From Thermodesulfobacterium sp. (GTDB taxonomy: Bacteria; Desulfobacterota; Thermodesulfobacteria; Thermodesulfobacteriales; Thermodesulfobacteriaceae): a stretch of 5,483 nucleotides of DNA. The DNA lies in NCBI GenBank assembly GCA_021163085.1, contig JAGGXL010000111.1, positions 1-5,483 on the forward strand, written 5' to 3'. Every line of letters begins with the position of its first letter. Position 1 is the stretch's first letter. Made by a program: the position numbers and the translations under genes. The notes beneath the pieces were generated by a model. The model was not told where the DNA came from. It did not search any database and worked only from the letters and a program-made list of their open reading frames with translations. This document shows, piece after piece, positions 5,446 through 5,483 of the stretch.

Positions 5446-5483
5446 TTAAAAACTTCTTAATTTTTCTTCAACTTCAATAACCC
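5446..5483 (-). CDS. Possible C-terminal end of an unseen upstream gene
   Basis: One minus-strand frame enters from the right edge and reads VIEVEEKLRSF before TAA at 5448-5446. Its Glu/Lys-rich, amphipathic composition resembles the protein ends in this window, and its direction agrees with its neighbours. Eleven residues are too few to identify a family. The 86 bases between it and the OB-fold start (5360-5445) are AT-rich and show no gene or convincing terminator. Confidence 0.3.
   Translation of the reverse strand, partial: VIEVEEKLRSF

Overview
The window is AT-rich, with short intergenic gaps and proteins rich in Lys, Glu and Ile. Eight genes can be read with reasonable support, seven on the minus strand and one on the plus strand. 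The gene content (compact endonuclease V, an exported OB-fold protein of the 'KGQPTFLNLDKPYPN' type, a possible selenoprotein) suggests an anaerobic, probably thermophilic bacterium of the Thermodesulfobacteriota kind. That placement is inference only; no marker gene is present.

Layout, right to left, as most of the window is transcribed. The right edge (5446-5483) may hold the last codons of an unseen minus-strand gene. At 4982-5359 lies a small exported OB-fold protein. After an 88-bp gap with a good promoter comes a metallo-beta-lactamase (MBL) fold hydrolase of the lactonase-like type (4135-4893), whose reading frame is interrupted once by TGA directly after its HxHxDH metal motif. Its end overlaps by 11 bp the end of the only plus-strand gene, a small SAM-dependent methyltransferase (3567-4145). 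That gene is divergent from an intact endonuclease V gene (nfi, 2897-3550), with only 16 bp between the two start codons.

The left half is a type I restriction-modification operon: hsdM (1260-2795), an MNT nucleotidyltransferase antitoxin (946-1263), a HEPN toxin (542-949, interrupted by TAG) and hsdS (start at 545, stopped by TAA at 18-20). All three junctions are 4-bp ATGA overlaps, so the HEPN/MNT toxin-antitoxin pair is built into the translational chain between the modification and specificity subunits. hsdR is not seen; it could lie beyond the left edge.

The striking theme is three reading frames interrupted by three different stop codons, each with clear family-like sequence continuing in frame. 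The TGA in the MBL gene sits at an active-site-adjacent position, is followed by a foldable stem-loop at SECIS-like distance, and is best read as candidate selenocysteine. The TAG in the HEPN gene and the TAA in hsdS look like simple nonsense mutations, leaving an intact methyltransferase and antitoxin beside a damaged toxin and a half-size specificity subunit. Sequencing error cannot be excluded for any of the three.
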